Assembly (NCBI GenBank): GCA_964490845.1
Contig: CAZBED010000005.1
Coordinates: forward strand, 1 to 64,000
Length of the DNA stretch: 64,000 nucleotides
Direction of reading: 5' to 3'
Origin: JADJSS01 sp964490845
Lineage (GTDB): Bacteria > Bacteroidota > Bacteroidia > Chitinophagales > JADIYW01
Part shown: piece after piece, positions 6,623 to 15,551 of the stretch
Position numbering within the stretch: position 1 is the stretch's first letter
How the letters are laid out: every line of letters begins with the position of its first letter
Translations under genes and position numbers: made by a program
Notes under the pieces: generated by a model
Told to the model about the DNA's origin: nothing
Database searches by the model: none
The model's input: only the letters and a program-made list of their open reading frames with translations

Positions 6623-7936
6623 TTACCGGATTAAGTCGTTGCTCCATTTTCTCAATTCTATTTCCGCTATTTTTGCGCTATACCTTGCCGCTATCACGTT
6701 ATACAAAGCTTCTTCATAACTGCTTTGCGCCTGTTTCACTTCTACTGAATTCGATTGATTCAGTCTGTATCGCTCCAGGGCTATCTTTACATTCTCATCG
6801 GCAACGGCGACGTTTTCCTCATTTAATTTAAGCATCTTCTGCGCATAGTCGAAATTCCGGTATGCTGTGATAATTTTGGCATCCAGTTCGTTTTTTAGCT
6901 GGTTCACCTTTATTTCCTGTGTGGCAATATTCACAGCAGATGCTGCCAGCTCTTTTTTTACAGTACCTCCGTTATATATCGGGATAAGTGCGTTAATACC
7001 TACGGTAGGTCCGTAGGTTCTGTTAAATATCTGAAAACCTGCTTTACTGTTGTTCTGCGTAAATCCATATCCCGTAATAAAATTAACAGATGGCATGCGT
7101 TGTGCTTTAATTTCTTTGTGTTGAAAGCGGGCAACCTCAATATACTTTTTAGCACGAAGTACTGAAAAATGCTGTGTTAAGGCCGTATCTTTTATCTGCT
7201 GCAGGTTAGGTATATAATTCAACTGAATGCTGTCAACCACCTCAAAATCAACGGCAGCATCTCTGGATAGCAATTGATTCAACTGCGCCTTAGCCTGCTG
7301 CAAGAGCGCTTCCTGTTTTAAAATATTGATTTGCTGTGAGGAAAAGTCCACTTTGGCCTGCAAAAGCGGAGTTTTATCGCTGTAGCCAACTTCAAATTTT
7401 TTCTGTGCCAATTTAACACGTTCATCCGAAATCTTTGCGGACTCCTGCAAAGCCTTCAATTGCTGCTTTTGCCGAACCACTTCATAATAACCATTCAGCA
7501 CCTGCGACATGGTATTTTGAATCTGTTCTTTTAACTGCAACTCACCTATCGACTGTAACGCTTTTAACCTGTCTTTTGTGGCAAACATTTTTAGCCCGTC
7601 AAAAACAGTCCAGTTGAGATTCAGGGACATATTAAAACTGTTGACAGGAACCCAGTTTTTTACAACATCCGAACCTGAAGTAAATTTTTGATTGATATTA
7701 TTCAGGTTAAAGACGTCGCCGGTTGTAACGTTGATTTTAGGCAGCATACCGGCAGCCCCTTTGTTATTATTTATTTTAGCAATTTCCGCTTCATTTTTTG
7801 CAATGACAATATCAAAATTAGTACTAACAGCCATAGAAACCGCCTCTTCCGGGGTGAGCAATTCCTGTGCATCCAGCCTTAGAGAAAGGAAAAATATGAA
7901 TACGGAGCAGATTATTTTAAATGTTCTCATGGGCAT
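6623..7936 (-). CDS. TolC-family outer membrane efflux protein
   Basis: Outer-membrane channel of a tripartite RND efflux pump. About 437 residues with signal peptide (SVFIFFLSLRLDAQ) and two repeated long coiled-coil regions typical of TolC: NFDIVIAKNEAEIAK near the start, LAQKKFEVGYSDKTPLLQAKVDF midway, and ALERYRLNQSNSVEVKQAQ near the end. The frame is open further upstream, but ATG at 7936 or 7930 gives a proper signal peptide and overlaps the RND stop (7917-7919) by 14-20 bases, a sign of translational coupling. Last gene of tetR-MFP-RND-TolC. Confidence 0.93.
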   Translation of the reverse strand: MPMRTFKIICSVFIFFLSLRLDAQELLTPEEAVSMAVSTNFDIVIAKNEAEIAKINNNKGAAGMLPKINVTTGDVFNLNNINQKFTSGSDVVKNWVPVNSFNMSLNLNWTVFDGLKMFATKDRLKALQSIGELQLKEQIQNTMSQVLNGYYEVVRQKQQLKALQESAKISDERVKLAQKKFEVGYSDKTPLLQAKVDFSSQQINILKQEALLQQAKAQLNQLLSRDAAVDFEVVDSIQLNYIPNLQQIKDTALTQHFSVLRAKKYIEVARFQHKEIKAQRMPSVNFITGYGFTQNNSKAGFQIFNRTYGPTVGINALIPIYNGGTVKKELAASAVNIATQEIKVNQLKNELDAKIITAYRNFDYAQKMLKLNEENVAVADENVKIALERYRLNQSNSVEVKQAQSSYEEALYNVIAARYSAKIAEIELRKWSNDLIR

Positions 7937-10900
7937 CAGCAGATTTTGTACGTGACATAAATAAATACATCGCGGGAATAACAAATAAGGTCAGTATCAG
8001 CGAAAATAAAATTCCGCCAATCAATACAATACCTAACGACACCCTGCTTTGTGAACCCGCGTTAAAAGCAACTGCAATAGGCAGAGCCCCTAAGGCCATT
8101 GTTAAACTGGTCATCAGAATCGGGCGCAACCGCATGGCGGAAGCCGTAATTACCGCTTCCAGTTTGTCATACCCTTCCTTCCTCTTTTTGTTGGCAAATT
8201 CAACAATCAAAATACCGTTCTTGGTGACGAGGCCAATCAGCATGATCATACCAATCTGGCTAAAAATATTGAGGGACTGATTAAAAATCCATAAGGATAA
8301 AAGTGCACCGGCCAGCGCCAGCGGAACAGTAAGCATAATAATCAACGGGTCGATGAAGCTCTCAAACTGTGCCGCTAAAATCAGGAATACCAATATCAGC
8401 GCAAGAATAAACGCAAACATGGTATTCGAAGAACTCTCCGCAAAATCCCTGGAAGAACCGGATAATGATGTGGTAAAGGAATTGTCTAAAGTCTTTTTTG
8501 CAATTCGTTTCATTTCATTGATACCGTCTCCCAATGTTTTACCCGGTGCCAGTCCGGCAGAGACTGTCGCGGATTTATAACGGTTGTAATGGTATAATTG
8601 CGGCGGGTTTGCCTGCTCGACAATATCCACTAAATTGTCCAATTGTATCAGTTCGCCATGCAGGTTGCGTACATAAATACTTTTCAGGTTATCCGGATTG
8701 GAACGCTGGTTTCTCTCCACCTGTCCTACCACCTGATATTGTTTTCCGTTCATAGTAAAATAAGAAAAACGTCTGCCACTCAAAGCAAACTGCAAGGTCT
8801 GAGCGATATCCATAACAGACACGCCGAGTGCGTTGGCCTTTTCTTTGTTAATCCGGATATTCAGTTCCGGTTTATTGAATTTCAGATTCACATCAAAACC
8901 CATAAATACCGGGCTTTTCTGTACTTCATCCATAAATGCGGGCAGCGCAGTCCTTATTTTATTGAAATCAAAATTCTGTAAAACAAACTGAACGGGCAAA
9001 CCGAACCGGGCGGAACCTACGGAAATAGTTTGCTCTTCAATGGTAAATGCTTTTCCTGCATTGAACCCTGAAAGGTTTTTATTCAGGTACTGCGCTATAT
9101 CGCTCTGACTTCGTGTACGCAGTTGCGGCTCTTTAAGACGAAGCCGCATGAATCCTGTGTTTACCGCGCCGGAGCCTGCAAATGCCGGTGCCGTCACACT
9201 TAATAATATGTTTTTTTCCGGCACGGAATCCATGATAAAATTGGAAACATTGTCTACATAATTCTGCATAAAGTCGTACGATGTGCCTTCCGGTGCCGAC
9301 AATGAAACCCGCAGTACACTTCTGTCCTCCAATGGCGCCAGTTCTGACGGTAAATTTTTACCTATTAAAAATATCAGTGTAAAACAAATACCAATAATCA
9401 ACAGCGCCACCCACCGTATTTTCATAAAAGACCGGAGCGAATCCAAATAGCCTTCATCCAGATAGGTAAAAAAAGGTTCTGTTTTTTTATAGAACCAGGA
9501 TTGCTGATGAATTTCTTTGGCCAGTTTCACATTTAATACCGGTGTGAGTGTGAGTGAAACAAAAGCGGAAATCAATACCGCACCGGCTACCACCATGCCA
9601 AACTCGCGAAATAAACTGCCCACAAATCCCTGTAAGAACAGGATAGGAAGAAACACAACTGCCAGCGTGAGTGATGTAGAAATAACTGCAAAAAATATTT
9701 CTTCCGAGCCATCCCTGGCGGCTTTCATCCTGGGAATACCTGCCTCCAGTTTTTTGAATATATTTTCCGTTACCACAATCCCGTCATCGACAACCAGGCC
9801 GGTAGCTAAGACTATACCCAATAAGGTCAGGACGTTAATAGTATAACCAAACAGATACATAATAAAAAATGCGCCTATTAATGAGACAGGAATATCAATC
9901 AGCGGGCGCAAGGCTATGAGCCAGTCCCTGAAAAAGAAATATACCACCAACACCACCAATACTATGGAAATGAGTAATGTTTCTTTTACTTCGACTATCG
10001 ATTTTTTAACAAAAACCGTTGAATCCAAGGCGATATTGAGCTGGATATCTTTGGGTACTTCTTTTTTTATCTGCTCATAACGTTTGTAGAATTCCTCAGA
10101 AATGGCAACATAGTTGCTGCCCGGTTGTGGCACAACCGCCAGCGCCACCATAGGAATGGCACTTTCCTTCAAACTGGTTTCTTCGTTTTCAGGGCCGAGA
10201 ATGGCATAGCCAATATCTTTCAGACGAATAGATGCACCGTCAATATTTTTTATCAGCAGGTTATTGAATTCGTCCTCTGTCGTTAATTTACCCAATGTCT
10301 TTACGGTTAAATCAATACTGCTGCCAGTTATCTTTCCGGATGGCAATTCCACATTCTCTGCATTCAGAGCATTCTGAACATCAAGCGGAGTAAGGCCGTA
10401 AGCAGCTAATTTCTGCGGGTCAATCCACAAGCGCATAGCATAGTTTTTCTGTCCCCATATCTGCACACTGCTTACCCCGGGTATAGTTTGCAGGCGTTCC
10501 TGCAAGGTGTTCACCGCATAATCATTGAGCTGTAAAATATTTCGCGTGTTGCTCTGTACTGTCATGGAGATAATAGCATCCGAATTCGCATCCGCTTTAG
10601 ACACAACAGGAGGTGCATCGATATCCTGCGGTAATTGCCGAACTGCCTGAGATACCTTATCCCGAACATCATTGGCTGCGGTCTCGAGGTCGGCAGCCAA
10701 ATCAAACTCTACCGTGATGATGGAAGACCCCTGGTTGCTGGAAGATGAAACGGTACGAATACCTTCCACCCCATTGATTGCTTTTTCCAGTGGCTCTGTA
10801 ATTTGTGTTTCAATAATTTCCGCATTGGCCCCCGTATAATTGGTACGGACGGTAATGACAGGAGGGTCGATGGAAGGGTATTCCCGTACACCTAAAAAAT

Positions 10901-10988
10901 TATAGCCGATAACACCGAATAATATTATCACGATATTGAGTACAATCGCAAAAACCGGACGTCGTAAACTTAATGAAGGTAATCCCAT
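7917..10988 (-). CDS. RND-family multidrug efflux permease (AcrB/HAE1 type)
   Basis: Inner-membrane proton-driven pump of 1,023 residues, the usual length. Membrane segment 1 at about 10-28, a large periplasmic pore domain, then segments 2-6 from about residue 335; segment 4 has the paired acids in GLVVDDGIVVTEN, the proton relay. The second half repeats the plan (LALILVFLILAAQFES, GLVTKNGILIVEFANK). Exports drugs, dyes or lipids; the substrate cannot be read. Sits between its membrane-fusion partner (20-base gap) and TolC (overlap). Confidence 0.96.
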   Translation of the reverse strand: MGLPSLSLRRPVFAIVLNIVIILFGVIGYNFLGVREYPSIDPPVITVRTNYTGANAEIIETQITEPLEKAINGVEGIRTVSSSSNQGSSIITVEFDLAADLETAANDVRDKVSQAVRQLPQDIDAPPVVSKADANSDAIISMTVQSNTRNILQLNDYAVNTLQERLQTIPGVSSVQIWGQKNYAMRLWIDPQKLAAYGLTPLDVQNALNAENVELPSGKITGSSIDLTVKTLGKLTTEDEFNNLLIKNIDGASIRLKDIGYAILGPENEETSLKESAIPMVALAVVPQPGSNYVAISEEFYKRYEQIKKEVPKDIQLNIALDSTVFVKKSIVEVKETLLISIVLVVLVVYFFFRDWLIALRPLIDIPVSLIGAFFIMYLFGYTINVLTLLGIVLATGLVVDDGIVVTENIFKKLEAGIPRMKAARDGSEEIFFAVISTSLTLAVVFLPILFLQGFVGSLFREFGMVVAGAVLISAFVSLTLTPVLNVKLAKEIHQQSWFYKKTEPFFTYLDEGYLDSLRSFMKIRWVALLIIGICFTLIFLIGKNLPSELAPLEDRSVLRVSLSAPEGTSYDFMQNYVDNVSNFIMDSVPEKNILLSVTAPAFAGSGAVNTGFMRLRLKEPQLRTRSQSDIAQYLNKNLSGFNAGKAFTIEEQTISVGSARFGLPVQFVLQNFDFNKIRTALPAFMDEVQKSPVFMGFDVNLKFNKPELNIRINKEKANALGVSVMDIAQTLQFALSGRRFSYFTMNGKQYQVVGQVERNQRSNPDNLKSIYVRNLHGELIQLDNLVDIVEQANPPQLYHYNRYKSATVSAGLAPGKTLGDGINEMKRIAKKTLDNSFTTSLSGSSRDFAESSSNTMFAFILALILVFLILAAQFESFIDPLIIMLTVPLALAGALLSLWIFNQSLNIFSQIGMIMLIGLVTKNGILIVEFANKKRKEGYDKLEAVITASAMRLRPILMTSLTMALGALPIAVAFNAGSQSRVSLGIVLIGGILFSLILTLFVIPAMYLFMSRTKSADAHENI

Positions 10989-11008
10989 ATAGAATTCGTA
11001 TGATAGAC

Positions 11009-12100
11009 TTAATGAATAGTTGATTTGCTCGTAGTTCTGGTAAATTTGACTCCCATACCCGGTTTTATTTGCAGAATACCCGAGGTTACAATAGTATCTC
11101 CGGCTTTTATGCCGCTCACAATCTGTACTTCATTTTCAGTGCGGATACCGGTTTCCACTACGACAAATTTCGCTTTACTGCTGTCTGCAATAATCACCTT
11201 CTTGTTCTGTGCATCGGGAATGATGGCATTTCCAGGAATCATGATGGCGTTGGCAATCTGCTTTAATTTAATCTGCACTTTAACAAATGCTCCCGCCATT
11301 AACTTAGTAGCTGCATGCTCAACAACAGCCCGTACTTTCAGGTTTCGTGTATTTTCATTTATTTGCGGCTCTATGGCAATCACTCTGGCTATAAATGGAG
11401 CGGCGCTGCCATCTACGGTACATTGCATGGTGTTTCCGGTTTCTATTGTGCCGGCATATTTTTCCGGAACAGTTATATCCAGTTTCATAAGAGATGTGTT
11501 CTGTAACGAAGTAATTACCGTAGATGGATTCACATAGGCGCCCATGCTGATATTTCTCAGGCCCAGTTTACCGCTGAAGGGCGCTCGGATTTCCGTTTTG
11601 TCAATCTGCGCTTTTACCAGTTCCATATCAGCACTTACATTCTGTAATGTGTTCAACGCCAAATCATATTCCTGCTGGGATACTCCGTTTATTTTTAGCA
11701 ACTGCGACAACCTTTTTTCATTGGATTCCGCAATCGCATACTGTGATTGCAGTTTTTTCAGTTGAGCCTGTAATTCGGCGTCGTTTATTTTCGCCAGCAA
11801 GGTGCCTTTTCCAACCATGCCGCCTTCGTGAATATTCAGATATATAATTCGCCCTGAAACCTCCGGTTGCAGTTGTACTTCTTCAGAAGCAATGATGGTT
11901 CCATTTGTATTCAGGTTATTCGACAGACTGGTATATTCCGCCACAAACCCTGAAACGGCTATAGATGAAGGCATTCCTTTTGATTTCCCCTGCATCATTG
12001 TCTTAGCCTTTTCTTTTTGAATATTTTTGTATTTCACAGAAACAAGCCACCCTGTCAACAACAGAAGCAGAACCAGCGTTATCCATTTTCCTTTACTCAT
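11009..12100 (-). CDS. RND efflux periplasmic adaptor (membrane fusion protein)
   Basis: 363 residues. One N-terminal membrane anchor (WITLVLLLLLTGWLVSV), then a lipoyl-like half (EVQLQPEVSGRIIYLNIHEGG), an alpha-hairpin (about 110-150), the second lipoyl half (IRAPFSGKLG, seen as EIRAPFSGKLGLRN), a beta-barrel domain and a C-terminal membrane-proximal domain ending in GIKAGDTIVTSGI. It links the RND permease to TolC. It starts one base after the tetR stop, so the regulator and pump share one message. Confidence 0.94.
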   Translation of the reverse strand: MSKGKWITLVLLLLLTGWLVSVKYKNIQKEKAKTMMQGKSKGMPSSIAVSGFVAEYTSLSNNLNTNGTIIASEEVQLQPEVSGRIIYLNIHEGGMVGKGTLLAKINDAELQAQLKKLQSQYAIAESNEKRLSQLLKINGVSQQEYDLALNTLQNVSADMELVKAQIDKTEIRAPFSGKLGLRNISMGAYVNPSTVITSLQNTSLMKLDITVPEKYAGTIETGNTMQCTVDGSAAPFIARVIAIEPQINENTRNLKVRAVVEHAATKLMAGAFVKVQIKLKQIANAIMIPGNAIIPDAQNKKVIIADSSKAKFVVVETGIRTENEVQIVSGIKAGDTIVTSGILQIKPGMGVKFTRTTSKSTIH

Positions 12101-12101
12101 G

Positions 12102-12710
12102 TTATTTATTGTTTTTTATTGATTCTAAAAAGTGCTGCAGGCTTTCTTTCAACAACTGATAGCCTGCATCTTTACCTGATTTTATTTTATTGACCATATT
12201 GAGTGCGATAAACCCGTGAATCAGTGCGATATAGTAATCAATCCACCAGATCATTTTTTTGGGCGGGATATGAATATCACCATTTAACTGGCGGAAAGAA
12301 ATTTTGTATATCTCTGTAATTTCACTTAAGGGGTCAGGCTTATTTTCTTCTCCGCACACAACCCCCTGCAAATTAAACATCACCTGATACGACTCGGGAT
12401 GTTCTTCTGCAAATTTCCAGAATGCCAAACCATATCCCACCAGTTTATCTAAAGGATGTTTTTCTTTTTCGTATATTTTTTTTATGGTATTATTCATATA
12501 GATGATACCTTCCACTCTTAACGCATGAAGAAGTTCTTCCTTACTTTCAAAATACTGGTAAATAACGGGTGCCGTGTAATTTATTCTGGTGCATATCTTT
12601 CGGATGGTAACATTTTGCCAGCCATCCATGGCGGCAATATCCTTAGCTGCATCCAATATAGTTTGGCGCATCAGCTCTTTTTCCAGTTTTCTTCGGTTTC
12701 TTGCAGGCAT
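12102..12710 (-). CDS. TetR-family transcriptional regulator of the efflux operon
   Basis: 202 residues. N-terminal helix-turn-helix: VTIRKICTRINYTAPVIYQYF followed by ESKEELLHAL, the standard TetR pattern; the C-terminal ligand-binding half is helical and variable. First gene of the operon with the pump genes, so it presumably represses its own transcript until a pump substrate binds. Two palindromes directly upstream (12710-12721 and 12722-12736), the second touching the -7 box, are natural operators. Confidence 0.92.
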   Translation of the reverse strand: MPARNRRKLEKELMRQTILDAAKDIAAMDGWQNVTIRKICTRINYTAPVIYQYFESKEELLHALRVEGIIYMNNTIKKIYEKEKHPLDKLVGYGLAFWKFAEEHPESYQVMFNLQGVVCGEENKPDPLSEITEIYKISFRQLNGDIHIPPKKMIWWIDYYIALIHGFIALNMVNKIKSGKDAGYQLLKESLQHFLESIKNNK

Positions 12711-12743
12711 TAGTTAACTAAGTTATATTTTATAACAAAGTTA
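12710..12743 (-). promoter_or_regulatory. tetR-efflux operon promoter with two palindromic operator candidates
   Basis: On the minus strand TAACTTTG (12743 to 12736) is a perfect -7 element. Overlapping its last base is GTTATA-TTT-TATAAC (12722-12736), a 15-base palindrome, and next to it TTAGTTAACTAA (12710-12721), a 12-base perfect palindrome reaching the start codon. A repressor here would block both polymerase binding and clearance. No good -33 box is visible. Confidence 0.6.
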
Positions 12744-12800
12744 CATAAAATATGTTCTGCTAACCTGAAGTTTTATTGACGTAAATCTAAAAATCAGATA

Positions 12801-13250
12801 TTATCTATTACGAAGAGATGATTCCGACTCCAAAATATGGATAAATTGTTGTGTGAACGGGTCAATCAGGTTATCCACCTGCTTTTTTATAAAGCTTTTG
12901 GGTAACAGGCCTAAAACACCCATATTCGCTTCTATTCTCAGGGTACAGATCACTCCGTCTGTTTCCTCTGACACAGTAACTTCCACCGTTTGGTGAAAAG
13001 GCGGCATCATACATTTGCTTTTCATTTTCACATGGTCAACCCATTCAATCACTTCGTAATTAACATTCATATGAAATCCCAGAAAAACTTCCACTTCCTG
13101 ATATCGGGATCCGACCATACCTGGCTTTTTGTCTGTCCAGTAGCATTTCTCCTGAAAATGAATCCAGTCCGGGCGTCGTTCAATATCAATAATTAACTGC
13201 CAGGCTTCTTCTTTTGTACATTTTACTTTGTTGATGTATTCAAATAGCAT
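12801..13250 (-). CDS. SRPBCC-family (START/polyketide cyclase-like) protein
   Basis: 149 residues with the helix-grip layout: an initial strand (MLFEYINKVKCTKEEAWQLI), the DIERRPDWIHF segment, a run of beta strands with GSRYQEVEVFLGFHM, and a long C-terminal helix (DPFTQQFIHILES). Such proteins bind lipids or other hydrophobic small molecules; no catalytic residues can be assigned. No signal peptide, so cytosolic. Same strand as tetR but separated by 90 bases, which contain the tetR promoter. Confidence 0.8.
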   Translation of the reverse strand: MLFEYINKVKCTKEEAWQLIIDIERRPDWIHFQEKCYWTDKKPGMVGSRYQEVEVFLGFHMNVNYEVIEWVDHVKMKSKCMMPPFHQTVEVTVSEETDGVICTLRIEANMGVLGLLPKSFIKKQVDNLIDPFTQQFIHILESESSLRNR

Positions 13251-13293
13251 TTTAAAAAATTGTTTTTAAAAATAAGAAAACAATCGGATTCTG

Positions 13294-14352
13294 TCAGAAC
13301 TGATTTTTTTGTTTCCAGGCATGCACAAGCAATATCATCTTATTATAACTTTTGGTACCCTCCTGCACCCTGAGTGTTTTCAAATAAATATTATTAATCA
13401 TCTCACCTATAATTGCTGTCTTAAACGTATGTTTCAGATAATAATCCCTGATATCTTTAAGGTCTTTTTGAATGATTGTAGGCATAGTAGTTCCGAATTG
13501 GGCGGCTGCAAGTTCATCTCTGTCTCTATAATCCTCCAACAGATACATCAAGTAATTTAATTCACCGCTGTACTGCAATGGAAGGCTCTGAGAGTGGATA
13601 CAGCTTACATACGCTAAAAAATTACAGTCACTCTCTGAAGTAAACCCATTTCCATGAGCCATTTCATGTATCAGGTAAAATGGTTTTTTGGAACAATAAA
13701 CAGCATCGTCAACATTGGCCTCTCCTACAAAAGGCAAATATTGTCCGCCAATGTTAAATAGCAAAAACATATCATCTTGTACAAATCTGCCGCGAACACG
13801 GGAAGTCGGGAAGCCGAAATCTGTTAAGACAACATTCAGTGAATTTGTGCATTTCTCTTCAATGGTATTGATAAAGGCAATTTGCGGTATTTCACTGGTA
13901 TCATTATGAATTTTATTCCTTATCTGTGCCAGATGCTCTGCTGTTAATTTCAGTTCATTCTCCAACTCATTTTTTGTAAGTGGTTTAGGGATTAACCCTA
14001 AGGATTTACTTAAGGGGTATCGACCGTAATTGAATCCCCAAATGATAAAAAAAGCGGTTGTCATAAACCCGGTAAAGGATATTAGTTTAAATAATCGATG
14101 TAAAAAAGGGCCGGGTTTTTCTTTGAAAAAATGTGCGATCCATTTTAACGCTGCAATTGCTAAAAACGCAAGAAAAAGATAATAAGACGGAAATGGAAGC
14201 TTCCCAAAAGTTACATCCAGAAGATGCCGGATATGGAGAAAAATACCTCTTGAATAATATTGTTCTACCGTCTCTGAGGGTAGAATATACAGGAGCAGAA
14301 AGCAGAACAATGCCGATAGTATCCATTTCCATTTCTTAATTGCTACCCACAT
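13294..14352 (-). CDS. DUF3810 membrane protein with zinc-peptidase HExxH motif
   Basis: 352 residues. Three N-terminal membrane segments (about 11-27, 58-75, 90-108) are followed by a soluble domain carrying HEMAHGNGF (H229, E230, H233) and then ESDCNFLAY, the pattern of DUF3810 and of zincin-type peptidases with a downstream Glu as third ligand. Family function is not established; I infer a membrane-bound metallopeptidase, though cleavage has not been shown. Divergent from the cytochrome-c peroxidase gene (128 bases between starts). Confidence 0.85.
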   Translation of the reverse strand: MWVAIKKWKWILSALFCFLLLYILPSETVEQYYSRGIFLHIRHLLDVTFGKLPFPSYYLFLAFLAIAALKWIAHFFKEKPGPFLHRLFKLISFTGFMTTAFFIIWGFNYGRYPLSKSLGLIPKPLTKNELENELKLTAEHLAQIRNKIHNDTSEIPQIAFINTIEEKCTNSLNVVLTDFGFPTSRVRGRFVQDDMFLLFNIGGQYLPFVGEANVDDAVYCSKKPFYLIHEMAHGNGFTSESDCNFLAYVSCIHSQSLPLQYSGELNYLMYLLEDYRDRDELAAAQFGTTMPTIIQKDLKDIRDYYLKHTFKTAIIGEMINNIYLKTLRVQEGTKSYNKMILLVHAWKQKNQF

Positions 14353-14391
14353 ATGGAGACAATATAAGAAATAATTCTTCTAATTTAAACA

Positions 14392-14416
14392 CATTCTAAA
14401 TTCCGCCATTAGAATG
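14392..14416. promoter_or_regulatory. Inverted repeat between DUF3810 and peroxidase genes
   Basis: CATTCTAA (14392-14399) and TTAGAATG (14409-14416) form an 8-bp inverted repeat with a 9-base spacer, about 40 bases before the peroxidase -7 box. The size fits a dimeric regulator such as a Fur/PerR-like or Crp-like protein. No regulator is assigned. Confidence 0.4.
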
Positions 14417-14456
14417 AATTATGACATATATAATGGCATTATTTTATAATATGAAC

Positions 14457-14464
14457 TAACTTTG
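14457..14464 (+). promoter_or_regulatory. -7 element of the cytochrome-c peroxidase gene
   Basis: TAACTTTG matches TAnnTTTG exactly, 16 bases before the ATG at 14481. No TTTG is visible at -33, which would fit an activator-dependent promoter. Confidence 0.5.
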
Positions 14465-14480
14465 TAAAAAAATAATAAAG

Positions 14481-15542
14481 ATGAAATTTAGCAGCAGAAA
14501 CATGTTAGTCCTTATGCTTTTATCCTGCATCAGTTTGTTGATGATTGAATGTAAACCTAAAAAAACAGCAAAGGATTTTTCCATTGATGGTGGAATAGAC
14601 TCTCTTCAGATTTTAGCGAAAGGAATATTCCAGGCACTGCCGGCACAGGCGGATAATCCGGACAACCCAATAACACCGGAAAAGATAGCTTTAGGTAAGT
14701 TATTATATTTTGACACCAAACTTTCCATGAAAGGTAAAAACAGTTGCAATTCCTGTCATAATCTCAGCACATTCGGAGTGGATAATGAAGCAACCTCAAC
14801 CGGCGATGATGGACTGAAAGGCGGGAGAAATTCACCGACCGTGTTAAATGCTGCTCTTAATACTACTCAGTTTTGGGATGGCAGAGCCAAAGATGTGGAA
14901 GAACAGGCCGGTATGCCGATTTTAAATCCCGTAGAAATGCACATGCCCAATAAGGCAATGCTGGAAGACAGGCTAAAAAAAGATGCAGAATATCCAAAAT
15001 TATTTGCAGCTGCCTTCCCAAATGATAAAAGTCCTGTAAAATTTGAGAATTTACAAAAAGCTATTGGTGCATTTGAGCGTACACTGATAACACCATCAAA
15101 ATTTGACAGCTATCTTGAAGGCAAAGCCGATGCACTGACGCAGGAAGAAAAAGACGGATTACAACTTTTTGTAAAAACCGGCTGTACCACCTGCCATGCA
15201 GGCGTAAATCTCGGCGGACAGATGTTCCAAAAGTTCGGGCTGTTTGGAAATTACTGGGATGCTACCAAGAGTACTAAAATCGATTCGGGCAGAATCACCC
15301 TTACCAAACAATCCGGCGACTTATTCATGTTCAGAGTACCTACCTTACGTAATATAGCGGAAACAAAACCCTATTTCCATGATGGCAGTATTGCCGACTT
15401 GAATGATGCCATAAAAATCATGAGCAGTCTGCAGCTTAATAAGTCACTGAATGATACCGAGGTTAAAAAAATTGCTGCTTTCCTGAAAACACTCAGCGGC
15501 AATTTACCGGATGATGTAAAAAAAGATCCGTTCGCAAGATAA
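14481..15542 (+). CDS. Di-haem cytochrome-c peroxidase (CCP/MauG family) lipoprotein
   Basis: 353 residues. A lipoprotein signal (LLMIEC, Cys24) anchors it in a membrane facing the periplasm. Two haem-binding motifs are present: CNSCH at 89-93 and CTTCH at 235-239, with KLLYFDTKLS and GGRNSPTVLNAALN typical of bacterial CCPs, and FRVPTLRNIAETKPYFHDG near the end. It reduces hydrogen peroxide to water with electrons from small cytochromes; MauG-type cofactor maturation is less likely because no dehydrogenase partner is near. Monocistronic. Confidence 0.94.
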   Translation: MKFSSRNMLVLMLLSCISLLMIECKPKKTAKDFSIDGGIDSLQILAKGIFQALPAQADNPDNPITPEKIALGKLLYFDTKLSMKGKNSCNSCHNLSTFGVDNEATSTGDDGLKGGRNSPTVLNAALNTTQFWDGRAKDVEEQAGMPILNPVEMHMPNKAMLEDRLKKDAEYPKLFAAAFPNDKSPVKFENLQKAIGAFERTLITPSKFDSYLEGKADALTQEEKDGLQLFVKTGCTTCHAGVNLGGQMFQKFGLFGNYWDATKSTKIDSGRITLTKQSGDLFMFRVPTLRNIAETKPYFHDGSIADLNDAIKIMSSLQLNKSLNDTEVKKIAAFLKTLSGNLPDDVKKDPFAR

Positions 15543-15551
15543 CGATTCAGT

